From UBA1189 sp045594245 (GTDB taxonomy: Bacteria > Bacteroidota > Bacteroidia > Bacteroidales > Bacteroidaceae), in NCBI GenBank assembly GCA_045594245.1, contig JAZNYG010000066.1, forward strand, positions 18,887 through 82,886: a stretch of 64,000 nt of DNA, given 5' to 3'. Below, piece by piece: positions 43,433-52,004 of this stretch (the stretch's first letter is position 1; each line of letters opens with the position of its first letter). The notes below the pieces were generated by a model. The model did not search any database, was not told where the DNA came from, and worked only from the letters and a program-made list of their open reading frames with translations. A program made the translations under genes and the position numbers.

Positions 43433-45865
43433 ATGAATACACAAAACCCACAAACGGCCGGGGCATCTGAGCCCCAGGCCGACCACACACGGGCGCTGCT
43501 CTTCACGAACGGTGCCTACGACAAGTATTGCTATCCGCTGCACTCGCTGGACGAACTGTTGCAGCTCGTCGCGAGCGACCATTACCAACAGGCACTGGCG
43601 GCCTACCGCAACGGTAACGAGGAGGCGAAAAAACGTATGCTGGCTCTGCTGCCGCAGGCGAGGCTGAAGCACGGGAACATATGGTTGCACACGATGGAGT
43701 GGCTCGTGCCCTCGGGCTGGGTGTTCCTCGACGACGACCGCCCCGCCACGGAGATCACGGCGGAGGAGCGCCACCGGCTGGTGGAGGAGCGGCTGGCACA
43801 GCTGGGCTTGCAGGACATGCCGCACATCGCCCTGCGCTCGGCTTCGATGAAGTATCATTTGTTGGTGCCAGAAAACCCGCTCAGCGGGTTTTACGAAAAC
43901 GATAACGAAGACGAAAACCGCGGAGGCCAGCGGACCCTTAGAGATTCGTGGGAGCACTGGCGCGAGGTGTTTGACGGGGTGCTCGTGCTGGACCCCTCGA
44001 CGGTGAACGTGAACCGGCTGATGTTCTTCACGGGCGAACTGCTCACACCGCCCGAAACGCTGGAGATGTTGTTTGAGGATAACTGTTACCCCCTCCCCCT
44101 ACGGGGACTCCCCCTAAAAGAGGGAGAGTGCACCCATCGCGATAGAACTATTCAAAAAGAACTGTCGCCCTTTAAGGGGGACGAGCAGAGCGAAACGAAG
44201 TGGAGCGGAGCGGAGGGGGTAGCAGAGGTCGCCGCCCGCATCGTAGAGCAGCTATGTGGCAGCACCACCCCACCCGAGGGGACGAGGAACAACACGCTCT
44301 TCGAGGCCGCCAAGACGATGTGTTACCTGGAGGGCATCACGGAGGCCGACATCATGGGCGCTTTCGAGGCGCTGGAGTGGCTGGGACTGCCCAAGCGTGA
44401 GGCTCGCCAATGCATACGCTCGGCCATGCGGCAGGAGAAGTCGTGGAAGTATGTGCAGCCGCCGATGCTGGTGAGGGCCTTGAAAGTGGAAAGTGGAAAA
44501 ATGACAGATGAAAGTGACTTTCCACTCGAAAAAGACAACAACTTTCCACTTTCATCTTTCAACTTTCAACTCAATTCGGGCCAGCCCGAATTGATCTCCC
44601 TCTTCACCCGCCACGTGCCCGAGAATGCGCGGATGGCCGTGTCGTCCATGGTGTTTGCGCCGTTGGGAGCCTACCTGAGCAATACTGTGACGATACGCGA
44701 TGTCTCGAACAAATCGCGCAATCTTTGTTTCCTCTCTGTCGTGGTGGGAAACTCGTCAAGCGGCAAGGGGTTTGTTGACTATGTGTCGGATTTCATCACC
44801 CAGCGCCTGCGCCATAGAGACGAGGCATCGTGGAGCGCCCTGCGTGCCTGGGGGGAGCAGAAGAAGACCGTGCCCAAGGGTGAGCCTGCCCCTCTGAAGC
44901 CCGAGGTGCCGCTGCGCATCCTGTCGTCAAACATGACGGAACCTGCTCTTCTTGAGCGTCTTATGGCTCTGGAGCCTATCCGCGGACGTGCCTACATCAA
45001 GGCGGCCGAGATTGACGAGCTCCGCAAGTTTCAGACCACCGGTACCAAGCTGGGTGGCGGACAGGACATCATCCTCTCGGCCTTCGACACGGCAGCCTAC
45101 GGAGCCCTGCGCGTGAGCGCCGAGGCGGTGAGCGCCATGACCGTCATGTCCGTCAACATCTGCGCATCGTCCACCTACCCCGGCACACAGGAGTTTTTCC
45201 GTCAGGGCGTAGAAAGAGGCAGCGTGGGGCGCTGCGACTTCTCCATCGTGAACGACTCGTTCGAGGTGCCCCTCTACCGCGACTTCACGCCCGAGGCCGC
45301 CGCACAGCTCGACCTCTACCTCGACCGTCTGGAAAATGCCACGGGCGAGATCGTCAGTCCCCACATCGACCGCCTCATCGAGGAGATACGCCTCAGCTAC
45401 CACGACCCCGCCTCGCCGCTGAGCCACCAGCAGAACCCCGAATACTTCAAGCTCTGCCACAGGCAACTGCTCCTTACCAAGCAAAAAGCCACGATTCTCC
45501 TCATCTGCAACGACTACGTGTGGGACCCCGCGTGGGAGGAGTGGCTCATCGAGGCCTTCCACTACGGCATGCAGTGCAAGATATCGGTGTTCGCCAACGA
45601 GATAGCCTCGTGGGCCAAGCGCCAGTGCACCTGCGTGACACACGTCAGCGTCAACCCGCTCAAGAGCGACCTCACCCAATTGCCACCCACCTTCACCACC
45701 GACGACCTGCTGGCCCTGAAACGCCGACAGGCACCCGATGCCGACGAGAAGGTAATCGTCAAGCGCACCCGCGAGACCCTGCGCAACTGGCTGCGCCGCG
45801 GACGCATAACCCCCTCGGCAACAGGCGACAACACCTGGCAACAGGGCGAAAGCGCTCACCCTTAA
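43433..45865 (+). CDS. DUF3987 primase/helicase-like protein with VirE N-terminal-type region
   Basis: 810 residues from the ATG at 43433. The N-terminal ~200 residues resemble the BT4734/VirE_N region (prim-pol related) of Bacteroides proteins. A helical segment follows (AAKTMCYLEGITEADIMGAF), then a DUF3987 ATPase domain with P-loop VVVGNSSSGKGF at about residue 436 and the later YIKAAEIDELRKFQTTGTKL. Two repeats are read in frame: 44087-44221 (45 codons, palindromic) and about 44486-44575 (KVESGKMTDESDF ... LSSFNFQLN). Both fall between recognisable blocks, so the protein may fold. HU and smalltalk-like genes follow. The cellular role of this gene set, often found near capsule loci in Bacteroides, is not established. 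Confidence 0.8.
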   Translation: MNTQNPQTAGASEPQADHTRALLFTNGAYDKYCYPLHSLDELLQLVASDHYQQALAAYRNGNEEAKKRMLALLPQARLKHGNIWLHTMEWLVPSGWVFLDDDRPATEITAEERHRLVEERLAQLGLQDMPHIALRSASMKYHLLVPENPLSGFYENDNEDENRGGQRTLRDSWEHWREVFDGVLVLDPSTVNVNRLMFFTGELLTPPETLEMLFEDNCYPLPLRGLPLKEGECTHRDRTIQKELSPFKGDEQSETKWSGAEGVAEVAARIVEQLCGSTTPPEGTRNNTLFEAAKTMCYLEGITEADIMGAFEALEWLGLPKREARQCIRSAMRQEKSWKYVQPPMLVRALKVESGKMTDESDFPLEKDNNFPLSSFNFQLNSGQPELISLFTRHVPENARMAVSSMVFAPLGAYLSNTVTIRDVSNKSRNLCFLSVVVGNSSSGKGFVDYVSDFITQRLRHRDEASWSALRAWGEQKKTVPKGEPAPLKPEVPLRILSSNMTEPALLERLMALEPIRGRAYIKAAEIDELRKFQTTGTKLGGGQDIILSAFDTAAYGALRVSAEAVSAMTVMSVNICASSTYPGTQEFFRQGVERGSVGRCDFSIVNDSFEVPLYRDFTPEAAAQLDLYLDRLENATGEIVSPHIDRLIEEIRLSYHDPASPLSHQQNPEYFKLCHRQLLLTKQKATILLICNDYVWDPAWEEWLIEAFHYGMQCKISVFANEIASWAKRQCTCVTHVSVNPLKSDLTQLPPTFTTDDLLALKRRQAPDADEKVIVKRTRETLRNWLRRGRITPSATGDNTWQQGESAHP
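44087..44221. repeat. 135-bp palindromic element in frame inside the DUF3987 gene
   Basis: TACCCCCTCC at the left end and GGAGGGGGTA at the right end are exact inverses, and inner CCCCCTAAA and TTTAAGGGGG pair as well. The length of 135 bp is 45 codons, with no stop in the used frame. Confidence 0.8.
44486..44575. repeat. Second in-frame spacer-type repeat in the DUF3987 gene
   Basis: GAAAGTGGAAAAATGACAGA on the left and CTTTCATCTTTCAACTTTC on the right are approximate inverse arms around about 40 bp, read through in frame. Confidence 0.65.
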
Positions 45866-45897
45866 CCCTAAACCACTAACCCTTAACCCAAACCACT

Positions 45898-46311
45898 ATG
45901 ATTAACTACAAAGTATCGAAATGCAAGAACCCCAATGGTATTGAAGGTACCGACTACTACTCAGGCAAAGCTGTAAAGACCGGTGAATACACCTTCGATG
46001 ACCTCGCCAACGACATCAACAACTCCACCACCGTGACCAAGGCCGACGCCATGGCCGTGCTCGCCAGTATCAAACCCTTCATCACCAAGGCACTGCTCTC
46101 AGGGCAGGTGGTGGTGCTCAGCGACCTCGGCCGCTTCCAGGTGACCCTGCAAGGCAAGTGCTACACCAGCGAGACCATGAATACCGAAGGCTTCACTCCC
46201 GCTTCGATGATCAAGGGACACCGCATCACCTTCCGCCCCGACGCACAGCTCAAGCGCGACGTGGCTGGCAGCCTGTCGCTGAAGAGACTATCGAGCGAGG
46301 CGATGAAGTAA
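45898..46311 (+). CDS. HU-like DNA-binding protein
   Basis: A 137-residue protein. The middle region TKADAMAVLASIKPFITKAL, GQVVVLSDLGRFQVTL and the C-terminal RITFRPDAQLKRDV follow the HU/IHF fold order, with an N-terminal extension (MINYKVSKCKNPNGIEGTDY) typical of the Bacteroides HU-like (HU-CCDC81-type) family rather than classical 90-residue HU. It should bind and bend DNA. It lies 32 bp after the DUF3987 gene, and the spacer is made of ACCACTAACC-type repeats. A 29-residue peptide gene follows. Confidence 0.85.
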   Translation: MINYKVSKCKNPNGIEGTDYYSGKAVKTGEYTFDDLANDINNSTTVTKADAMAVLASIKPFITKALLSGQVVVLSDLGRFQVTLQGKCYTSETMNTEGFTPASMIKGHRITFRPDAQLKRDVAGSLSLKRLSSEAMK

Positions 46312-46349
46312 AGGGGCCACTAACCTCTCACCACTAACCACTCACCAAA

Positions 46350-46439
46350 ATGAAAACCGACTGGAAGCAAATCGTTAAGATCATCATCGCTGTGCTGACG
46401 GCACTGCTTGGTGCCATCGGTGCCTCGGCTGTAATATAA
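46350..46439 (+). CDS. 29-residue hydrophobic smalltalk-like peptide
   Basis: The ORF encodes MKTDWKQIVKIIIAVLTALL followed by GAIGASAVI: a charged start and one membrane-spanning helix with small residues at the end. Short proteins of this look, annotated as smalltalk protein, are found directly after HU-like genes in Bacteroides. Their function is unknown. The peptide begins 38 bp after the HU stop, across an ACCACTAACC-type repeat, and a strong terminator starts 9 bp after it. In other genomes an N-acetylmuramoyl-L-alanine amidase gene often comes next; none is present here. Confidence 0.7.
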   Translation: MKTDWKQIVKIIIAVLTALLGAIGASAVI

Positions 46440-46447
46440 AAGTAAAT

Positions 46448-46486
46448 GGCTGTACCCCACGAAAGGGGTACAGCCTCTCTTTTTCT
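46448..46486 (+). terminator. Rho-independent terminator
   Basis: The stem GGCTGTACCCC/GGGGTACAGCC encloses ACGAAA and is followed by a C/T-rich run ending TTTTT. Confidence 0.9.
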
Positions 46487-46555
46487 TTCCACAAATTGCC
46501 GAATTAGCAAATTTAATACTATCTTTGCCACCAAATAACCTAACAACCACATAAG

Positions 46556-48070
46556 ATGATCTCCGCTATCAATCTCTTCCGCGAGCTGCGCCGTCTGCGC
46601 AAGATAGCCGGCAAGCGGCACCCGATGTACGACCAGAACAAGTTTGCCAAATACTTCATGGGCTTTGCCGTGGCCCTGTGGGTGGTGTATCTCATCATGT
46701 TCGGTTTCCTGTTTATCGGGCTCTTCAGCGAGATATTTCCCTCGATGGAGCCGTACCACATGCTCAACAAGGGGATGCTCTACCTGCTCATGGTGGACTT
46801 CCTCATGCGCTTCACCATGACCAAGCTGCCGGTGCAGGAGATCAAGCCCTTCGTGCTGCTGCCCGTAGGGAAAAACCGCGTGCTGCGCAGCTACCTCGTG
46901 ATGACGGGCCTGAGCGGATACAACCTGATATGGATGTTCATGCTCGTGCCCTTCGCCTTCGGCACACTGTTCCGCTACTTCGGCTTCGTGGGCGTGCTGG
47001 GCTTCCTCGTAGGCTACTGGCTGTTGATGCTGGCCAATAACTACTGGTTTGTCTTCTGCCGCACGCTGATGAACCAGCATATCCTCTACGTGCTCGTGCC
47101 CATTGCCGTATATGCCCTGCTGCTCGTGGGGCTGCTCGTGCCCGAGACGAACTATATAGGCAACTTCTGCATGGAGCTGGGCGAGGGATTCTTCCTCTGG
47201 GAGTGGCAGGCCTATCTGGGTGTCATCGCCCTTGTGTATGGGCTCTTCGAGCTGTGCCACGCCTTGCAGAAGCGCGTAGTATACAAGGAGCTGTCGAAGA
47301 CGGAGGTGGTGAAGAAGCTGAAGAAGGTATCGGAATACAAGTTTCTCGACCGCTTCGGCGAGGTGGGCGAATATATGCGCCTCGAAATCAAGCTCCTCAC
47401 CCGCAACAAGGTGCCTCGCGCACAGTTCTATATGGGATTTGCCATCATGCTGATGTTCAGCGCCCTGCTAGCCTTCACCGATGTATATGATGGCGACTTC
47501 ATGCGCTACTTCATCACAGTGTATAACTTTGCCGTGCTGGGCGTGCTCGTGCTGAGCCAGACGATGAGCTACGAGGGCAACTATCTGGACGGACTGATGA
47601 GCCGCAAGGAGTCGATACTCAACCTGCTGCGTGCCAAGTACTACGTGCAGTGTGCCCTGCTCTGCATACCGCTCGTCATCATGATACTGCCCATCACCGA
47701 AGGCAAGATATCGCTGCTCTGCGCACTGGCCTGCTTCTTCCTCACCAGCGGGTTTACCTTCTGGACCCTCATGCAGTTGGCCGTATACAATAAGCTAACA
47801 CTCAACCTCAACACCAAGGTGACGGGCAAGAACAGTGGCGGTACCTTCTTCCAGACGATGATTATCATGGCCGGCTTCTTCCTGCCCGTCATCATCCTGC
47901 AGGTGCTCACCTCGCTATGCAGCGAAAACACCGCCCTGCTCATCATCCTCGGCATAGGACTCGCCTTCACCCTCACCCACCCGCTGTGGATGCGCAACAT
48001 CTACAAACGCTTTATGAAGCGGAGGTATGAGAATATGGAGGGATTCCGCTCGTCGATAGTGAATAATTAG
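46556..48070 (+). CDS. DUF5687 family ABC-exporter membrane subunit
   Basis: A 504-residue integral membrane protein with about 12 hydrophobic segments in two halves split by a ~60-residue soluble part (KRVVYKELSKTEVVKKLKKV). It matches the DUF5687 family of Bacteroidetes, the usual partner of a single ABC ATPase encoded next to it. I infer an inner-membrane exporter permease of unknown substrate. The ATPase gene follows after 94 bp, occupied mostly by a 10-bp tandem repeat. Confidence 0.8.
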   Translation: MISAINLFRELRRLRKIAGKRHPMYDQNKFAKYFMGFAVALWVVYLIMFGFLFIGLFSEIFPSMEPYHMLNKGMLYLLMVDFLMRFTMTKLPVQEIKPFVLLPVGKNRVLRSYLVMTGLSGYNLIWMFMLVPFAFGTLFRYFGFVGVLGFLVGYWLLMLANNYWFVFCRTLMNQHILYVLVPIAVYALLLVGLLVPETNYIGNFCMELGEGFFLWEWQAYLGVIALVYGLFELCHALQKRVVYKELSKTEVVKKLKKVSEYKFLDRFGEVGEYMRLEIKLLTRNKVPRAQFYMGFAIMLMFSALLAFTDVYDGDFMRYFITVYNFAVLGVLVLSQTMSYEGNYLDGLMSRKESILNLLRAKYYVQCALLCIPLVIMILPITEGKISLLCALACFFLTSGFTFWTLMQLAVYNKLTLNLNTKVTGKNSGGTFFQTMIIMAGFFLPVIILQVLTSLCSENTALLIILGIGLAFTLTHPLWMRNIYKRFMKRRYENMEGFRSSIVNN

Positions 48071-48074
48071 GTTA

Positions 48075-48134
48075 TTCTAGGTAGTCCTAAGCAATCCTAG
48101 GTAGTCCTAGGGTGTCCTAGGTAACCCTAAAACA
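48075..48134 (+). repeat. Six tandem 10-bp TCCTAGGTAG units
   Basis: The units read TTCTAGGTAG, TCCTAAGCAA, TCCTAGGTAG, TCCTAGGGTG, TCCTAGGTAA and CCCTAAAACA without gaps, between the permease and ATPase genes of one probable operon. Confidence 0.75.
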
Positions 48135-48164
48135 AAAAAGAAAAACAAAAAAACGCAACATACA

Positions 48165-48998
48165 ATGATAACCATCAGTAACCTCAAGAAATGCTTCGGC
48201 GAGAAAGTCGCCGTCAACGTCTCGGACTATATCATCAGCCAAGGCACCATGCTCGGCCTCGTAGGCAACAACGGAGCCGGCAAGACCACCCTCTTCCGTC
48301 TTATCCTCGACCTCCTGAAAGCCGATGAAGGCGAGGTGCATATCGACCATATCAACGTATCGAAGAGCGAGGAGTGGAAGCAACGCACAGGTGCCTTCAT
48401 TGACGACAGCTTCCTCATCGACTACCTCACACCGGAGGAGTATTTCTACTTCCTCGGCCGCGTATATGGACTGAAGAAGGAGGAGGTAGATGAGCGCCTC
48501 GCACCCTTCGCACGCTTCATGAACGGTGAGGTGCTCGCCCAAAAGAAGCTCATCCGCGACTTCTCGCGTGGCAACAAGCAGAAGATTGGCATCATCGGCG
48601 CCATGCTGCACCGCCCCTCACTGCTCATATTGGACGAGCCGTTCAACTTCCTCGACCCCTCGTCGCAGTCGGTCATCAAGCACGTGCTGGCCGAGTATAA
48701 CCGCGAGACGGGTGCCACCATCCTCGTATCGAGCCACAACCTGAGCCACACGACCGACGTGTGTAACCGCATCGCCCTGTTGGAGAACGGCGTCGTCATC
48801 CGCGACATCGACAACAGCGCCCACACGGCCGAGCAGGAGCTGGAGAGCTACTTCAACGTAGACTTTACCGAGGAGCAACCTACAGCCGAACACACCGCGA
48901 CGGCCAATGATGCCCTATGCGACACCGAAGAGGCAGCCGCCCCTGCCCCACTCTCCGACATAGAGGCTTCGGGCGAGCGAGCCACACAGGCAGAATAA
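48165..48998 (+). CDS. ABC transporter ATP-binding protein
   Basis: A 277-residue ATPase with Walker A VGNNGAGKTTLF (about residues 32-43), the signature motif FSRGNKQKIG (Arg-Gly-Asn variant of LSGGQ), Walker B LLILDEPFNFLDP and switch His in VSSHNLSH. The last ~60 residues are acidic, Glu/Ala-rich and non-conserved. It partners the DUF5687 permease and would power export of an unknown substrate. An L21 promoter lies 45 bp beyond the stop, so transcription of rplU-rpmA can be independent. Confidence 0.92.
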   Translation: MITISNLKKCFGEKVAVNVSDYIISQGTMLGLVGNNGAGKTTLFRLILDLLKADEGEVHIDHINVSKSEEWKQRTGAFIDDSFLIDYLTPEEYFYFLGRVYGLKKEEVDERLAPFARFMNGEVLAQKKLIRDFSRGNKQKIGIIGAMLHRPSLLILDEPFNFLDPSSQSVIKHVLAEYNRETGATILVSSHNLSHTTDVCNRIALLENGVVIRDIDNSAHTAEQELESYFNVDFTEEQPTAEHTATANDALCDTEEAAAPAPLSDIEASGERATQAE

Positions 48999-49020
48999 GC
49001 AAATAAAATTGCCGAAACAT

Positions 49021-49051
49021 TTTGCCATGTCGGAGAAAAGCAGTACTTTTG
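49021..49051 (+). promoter_or_regulatory. Promoter of rplU-rpmA
   Basis: TTTG (49021-49024) and TACTTTTG (49044-49051) are 19 bp apart. The ~80-nt leader contains a repeated AGCGGTTGC and GC-rich segments and could hold an autogenous control site; no known leader motif is identified. Confidence 0.75.
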
Positions 49052-49136
49052 TGCCCGATTAGTCCGCAAGGGGTTCGAAGAAGCGGTTGCAGCGGTTGCA
49101 GCACACCTCCCGGAAAACTTTTAAAGTTTTATTTTA

Positions 49137-49454
49137 ATGTACGCAATTGTAGAAATTAACGGACAGCAGTTCAAGGCCGAAGCTGGCAAGAAATTGTTTG
49201 TTCACCACATTCAAAACGTTGAGAATGGTGCAACGGTTGAATTCGAGAAAGTTCTTTTGGTAGAGAAGGATGGTGCTATCACCGTAGGTGCTCCCACAGT
49301 AGAGGGTGCTAAGGTAGTAGCCGAAGTGAAGAGCGAGCTCGTTAAGGGCGAGAAGGTTCTCGTATTCCACAAGAAGAGAAGAAAAGGTCACCGCAAGTTG
49401 AACGGTCACCGTCAGCAGTTCTCTGAGATTGTAATTAAAGAAGTTATCGCATAA
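49137..49454 (+). CDS. rplU: 50S ribosomal protein L21
   Basis: A 105-residue L21 beginning MYAIVEINGQQFKAEAGKKL and ending with the basic KKRRKGHRKLNGHRQQF plus the tail EIVIKEVIA. It binds 23S rRNA domain I in the large subunit. It is followed by rpmA after 21 bp, the universal L21-L27 order. The length is normal and the ATG at 49137 is unambiguous. Confidence 0.98.
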   Translation: MYAIVEINGQQFKAEAGKKLFVHHIQNVENGATVEFEKVLLVEKDGAITVGAPTVEGAKVVAEVKSELVKGEKVLVFHKKRRKGHRKLNGHRQQFSEIVIKEVIA

Positions 49455-49475
49455 CCCTTTTAACACATTTAGATC

Positions 49476-49739
49476 ATGGCACATAAAAAAGGAGTTGGTA
49501 GTTCTAAGAACGGTCGCGAGTCAGCTAGCAAGCGTCTCGGTGTAAAGATTTTCGGCGGTCAGGTATGCAAGGCCGGTAACATCATCGTACGTCAGAGAGG
49601 TACAGTACACCATCCCGGTGAGAACATGGGTATGGGTTCTGACCACACACTCTACGCACTTGTTGACGGTACTGTACAGTTCAAGAAGGGACGTAACGAC
49701 AAGAGCTACGTTTCTGTAATTCCCGCAGCAGAGGCATAA
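49476..49739 (+). CDS. rpmA: 50S ribosomal protein L27
   Basis: An 87-residue L27 starting MAHKKGVGSSKNGRESASKR without a cleavable N-terminal extension of the Firmicutes type. GGQVCKAGNIIVRQRGT and HPGENMGMGSDHTLYAL are the family core. The N-terminal tail reaches the peptidyl-transferase centre. It is the second gene of the L21-L27 operon, closed by a terminator 25 bp after the stop. Confidence 0.98.
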   Translation: MAHKKGVGSSKNGRESASKRLGVKIFGGQVCKAGNIIVRQRGTVHHPGENMGMGSDHTLYALVDGTVQFKKGRNDKSYVSVIPAAEA

Positions 49740-49763
49740 TTTTGCTATAAAAGCATAGAGAGA

Positions 49764-49797
49764 GAGGTTTAATCATCAAGATTAGACCTCTTTTTTT
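49764..49797 (+). terminator. Terminator after rpmA
   Basis: The stem GAGGTTTAAT/ATTAGACCTC is followed by TTTTTTT. Confidence 0.9.
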
Positions 49798-49806
49798 AGT
49801 CGTTTA

Positions 49807-49837
49807 TTGGCTATTTGATAGCAATTTGCTAACTTTG
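49807..49837 (+). promoter_or_regulatory. Promoter of serS
   Basis: TTGG at 49807 and TAACTTTG at 49830-49837 with ~19 bp between. ATG at 49873. Confidence 0.7.
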
Positions 49838-49872
49838 CACAAATTTTCAATATTACAAATTCACATTTAGGA

Positions 49873-51150
49873 ATGCTTACGATTAAACTCATCACTGAAC
49901 AGACCGAACGAGTAATCAAAGGCCTTGAGAAGAAACATTTCGGCAATGCCGAGGAAACAATAGCCCAAGTGATTGCGCTCGACAAGAAGCGTCGCGCTGC
50001 TCAAACGACTCTCGACAAGAACTTGGCAGAAGCCAAGCAGCTGGCTGCACGCATCGGTGCCCTCATGAAGGAGGGCAAGCGCGAGGAGGCTGAGGCTGTG
50101 AAGGCCGAGGTGGCTGCCCTGAAGGCTACCAACGCTGCCCTTGAAGAGGAGATGAAGACCGCTGCCGAGGATACACAGAACCTGCTCTACACCATCCCCA
50201 ATATTCCCTACGATGAGGTGCCCGAAGGTGCTCATGCCGAGGATAACGTGGTGGAGAAGACGGGCAACGAGATTCCCGACCTTGGCCCCAACCCCCTACC
50301 CCACTGGGAGTTGGCAAAGAAGTATAACCTCATTGACTTTGACCTTGGCGTGAAGATTAGCGGTGCCGGATTCCCCGTATACCGTGGCAAGGGTGCCCGT
50401 CTGCAGCGTGCCCTTATCAACTTCTTCCTCGACGAGGCACGCAATGCCGGCTACGAGGAGATAATGCCGCCTACGGTGGTGAACCAGGCATCGGGTTACG
50501 GCACAGGACAGCTGCCCGACAAGGAGGGTCAGATGTACCACTGCACAGCAGATGACCTCTACCTCATCCCTACTGCCGAGGTGCCTGTGACAAACATCTA
50601 CCGTGATGTAATCCTCGATGAGAAGGAGCTTCCTATCAAGAATACCGCCTACACACAGTGCTTCCGTCGCGAAGCAGGTTCGTATGGCAAGGATGTGCGC
50701 GGACTGAACCGCCTGCACGAGTTCTCAAAGATTGAGATTGTACGCATCGATACTCCCGAGCACTCCAAGGAGTCGCACAAGGAGATGCTCGACCACGTGG
50801 AGAACCTCGTGAAGAAGCTTGAGCTTCCCTATCGTATACTGCGCCTCTGCGGTGGCGACATGAGCTTCACGGCCGCTCTCTGCTTCGACTTCGAGGTATA
50901 CTCGGCTGCTCAGGAGCGTTGGTTGGAGGTTTCATCCGTATCGAACTTCGACGCCTATCAGGCAAACCGTCTGAAGTGCCGCTATCGTCGCACCGAAGAC
51001 AAGAAGATAGAGCTGTGCCATACGCTGAATGGCTCGGCATTGGCTCTCCCGAGAATCCTTGCGGCTATTCTCGAGAACAATCAGACCCCCGAAGGTATTC
51101 GCATCCCCAAGGTGCTGGTGCCCTACTGCGGGTTTGACATGATCAGCTAA
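49873..51150 (+). CDS. serS: Seryl-tRNA synthetase
   Basis: A class II synthetase that charges tRNA-Ser. The N-terminal ~105 residues form the long antiparallel coiled coil that holds the tRNA variable arm. The catalytic core has motif 2 CFRREAGSYGKDVRGLNRLH and motif 3 LNGSALALPRILAAILEN, with TAEVPVTNIY in between. The length of 425 is typical. It is a single gene with its own promoter; a Crp-like regulator follows after a repeat-containing 119-bp spacer. Confidence 0.98.
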   Translation: MLTIKLITEQTERVIKGLEKKHFGNAEETIAQVIALDKKRRAAQTTLDKNLAEAKQLAARIGALMKEGKREEAEAVKAEVAALKATNAALEEEMKTAAEDTQNLLYTIPNIPYDEVPEGAHAEDNVVEKTGNEIPDLGPNPLPHWELAKKYNLIDFDLGVKISGAGFPVYRGKGARLQRALINFFLDEARNAGYEEIMPPTVVNQASGYGTGQLPDKEGQMYHCTADDLYLIPTAEVPVTNIYRDVILDEKELPIKNTAYTQCFRREAGSYGKDVRGLNRLHEFSKIEIVRIDTPEHSKESHKEMLDHVENLVKKLELPYRILRLCGGDMSFTAALCFDFEVYSAAQERWLEVSSVSNFDAYQANRLKCRYRRTEDKKIELCHTLNGSALALPRILAAILENNQTPEGIRIPKVLVPYCGFDMIS

Positions 51151-51269
51151 GAGGGAAAAGAGAAGAGGGAAGAGTGTCCGGCAAAGTATCAGAGCATACC
51201 GCTGTATGGTCACTCTTCGTTCTTCACCCTTCATTCAATATAGGTATTAGGTATTAGGTAAAGATTGAC

Positions 51270-51971
51270 ATGGCGAGAAAAGAGATCAAGCAGGCTGATA
51301 TCATAGCGGCTATTGATGATATGTGGCAACTGCTGACCGATGAGCAGCAGGAACTCATGGCAAGCCACCTGGAGGTGCGCCGCTACAAGAAGAATCAGGT
51401 AATCTACGCTGAAGGCGAGAAACCCAACCACCTGATGTGCCTGCTCGAAGGGAAGGTAAAGATTTATCGTGACGGCGTGGGCGGACGATGCCAAATCATG
51501 CGCGTCATCAAGCCAGTAGAGTATTTTGGCTATCGTGCCTACTTTGCTGAAGAGAATTTCGTGACGGCAGCTGCCGCGTTTGAGGCCTCGGCCATCTGCA
51601 TGATTCCGATGGAGGTTATCACCAAGCTGGTAGAGAGCAACAACCGATTGGCCATGTTCTTCATCAGGCTGCTGGCCATCGACCTCGGCATATCAGACGA
51701 GCGCACGGTAAACCTCACCCAGAAGCACATACGCGGACGTTTGGCCGAGTCGCTGCTTTTCCTCAAGGAGACCTACGGGCTGGAGGAGGACGGAGCCACC
51801 ATCAGCATATTCCTCTCACGCGAGGACCTGGCCAACCTCTCCAACATGACCACTTCGAACGCCATACGCACCCTGTCGAACTTCGCATCAGAGAAGCTGA
51901 TAGCCATCGACGGCAGGAAGATAAAAATCATCAACGAGGAGGAGCTGAGCAAGATCAGCCGCATCGGATAA
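51270..51971 (+). CDS. Crp/Fnr family transcriptional regulator
   Basis: A 233-residue protein with an N-terminal cyclic-nucleotide-binding-type beta barrel (about 25-145: YKKNQVIYAEGEKPNHLMCL, LEGKVKIYRDG) and a C-terminal winged helix. The latter has HIRGRLAESLLFL, FLSREDLANLSNMTTSNAIR (recognition helix region) and a short wing. No Cys cluster of FNR type is present, so it is not an iron-sulfur sensor of that kind. It precedes a GH43-like lipoprotein gene by 33 bp and may be co-transcribed. The ligand and regulon are unknown. The spacer before it holds GGTATTAG repeats. Confidence 0.88.
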   Translation: MARKEIKQADIIAAIDDMWQLLTDEQQELMASHLEVRRYKKNQVIYAEGEKPNHLMCLLEGKVKIYRDGVGGRCQIMRVIKPVEYFGYRAYFAEENFVTAAAAFEASAICMIPMEVITKLVESNNRLAMFFIRLLAIDLGISDERTVNLTQKHIRGRLAESLLFLKETYGLEEDGATISIFLSREDLANLSNMTTSNAIRTLSNFASEKLIAIDGRKIKIINEEELSKISRIG

Positions 51972-52004
51972 GCATACACAACACACACCATTAATAACTA
52001 TTTT

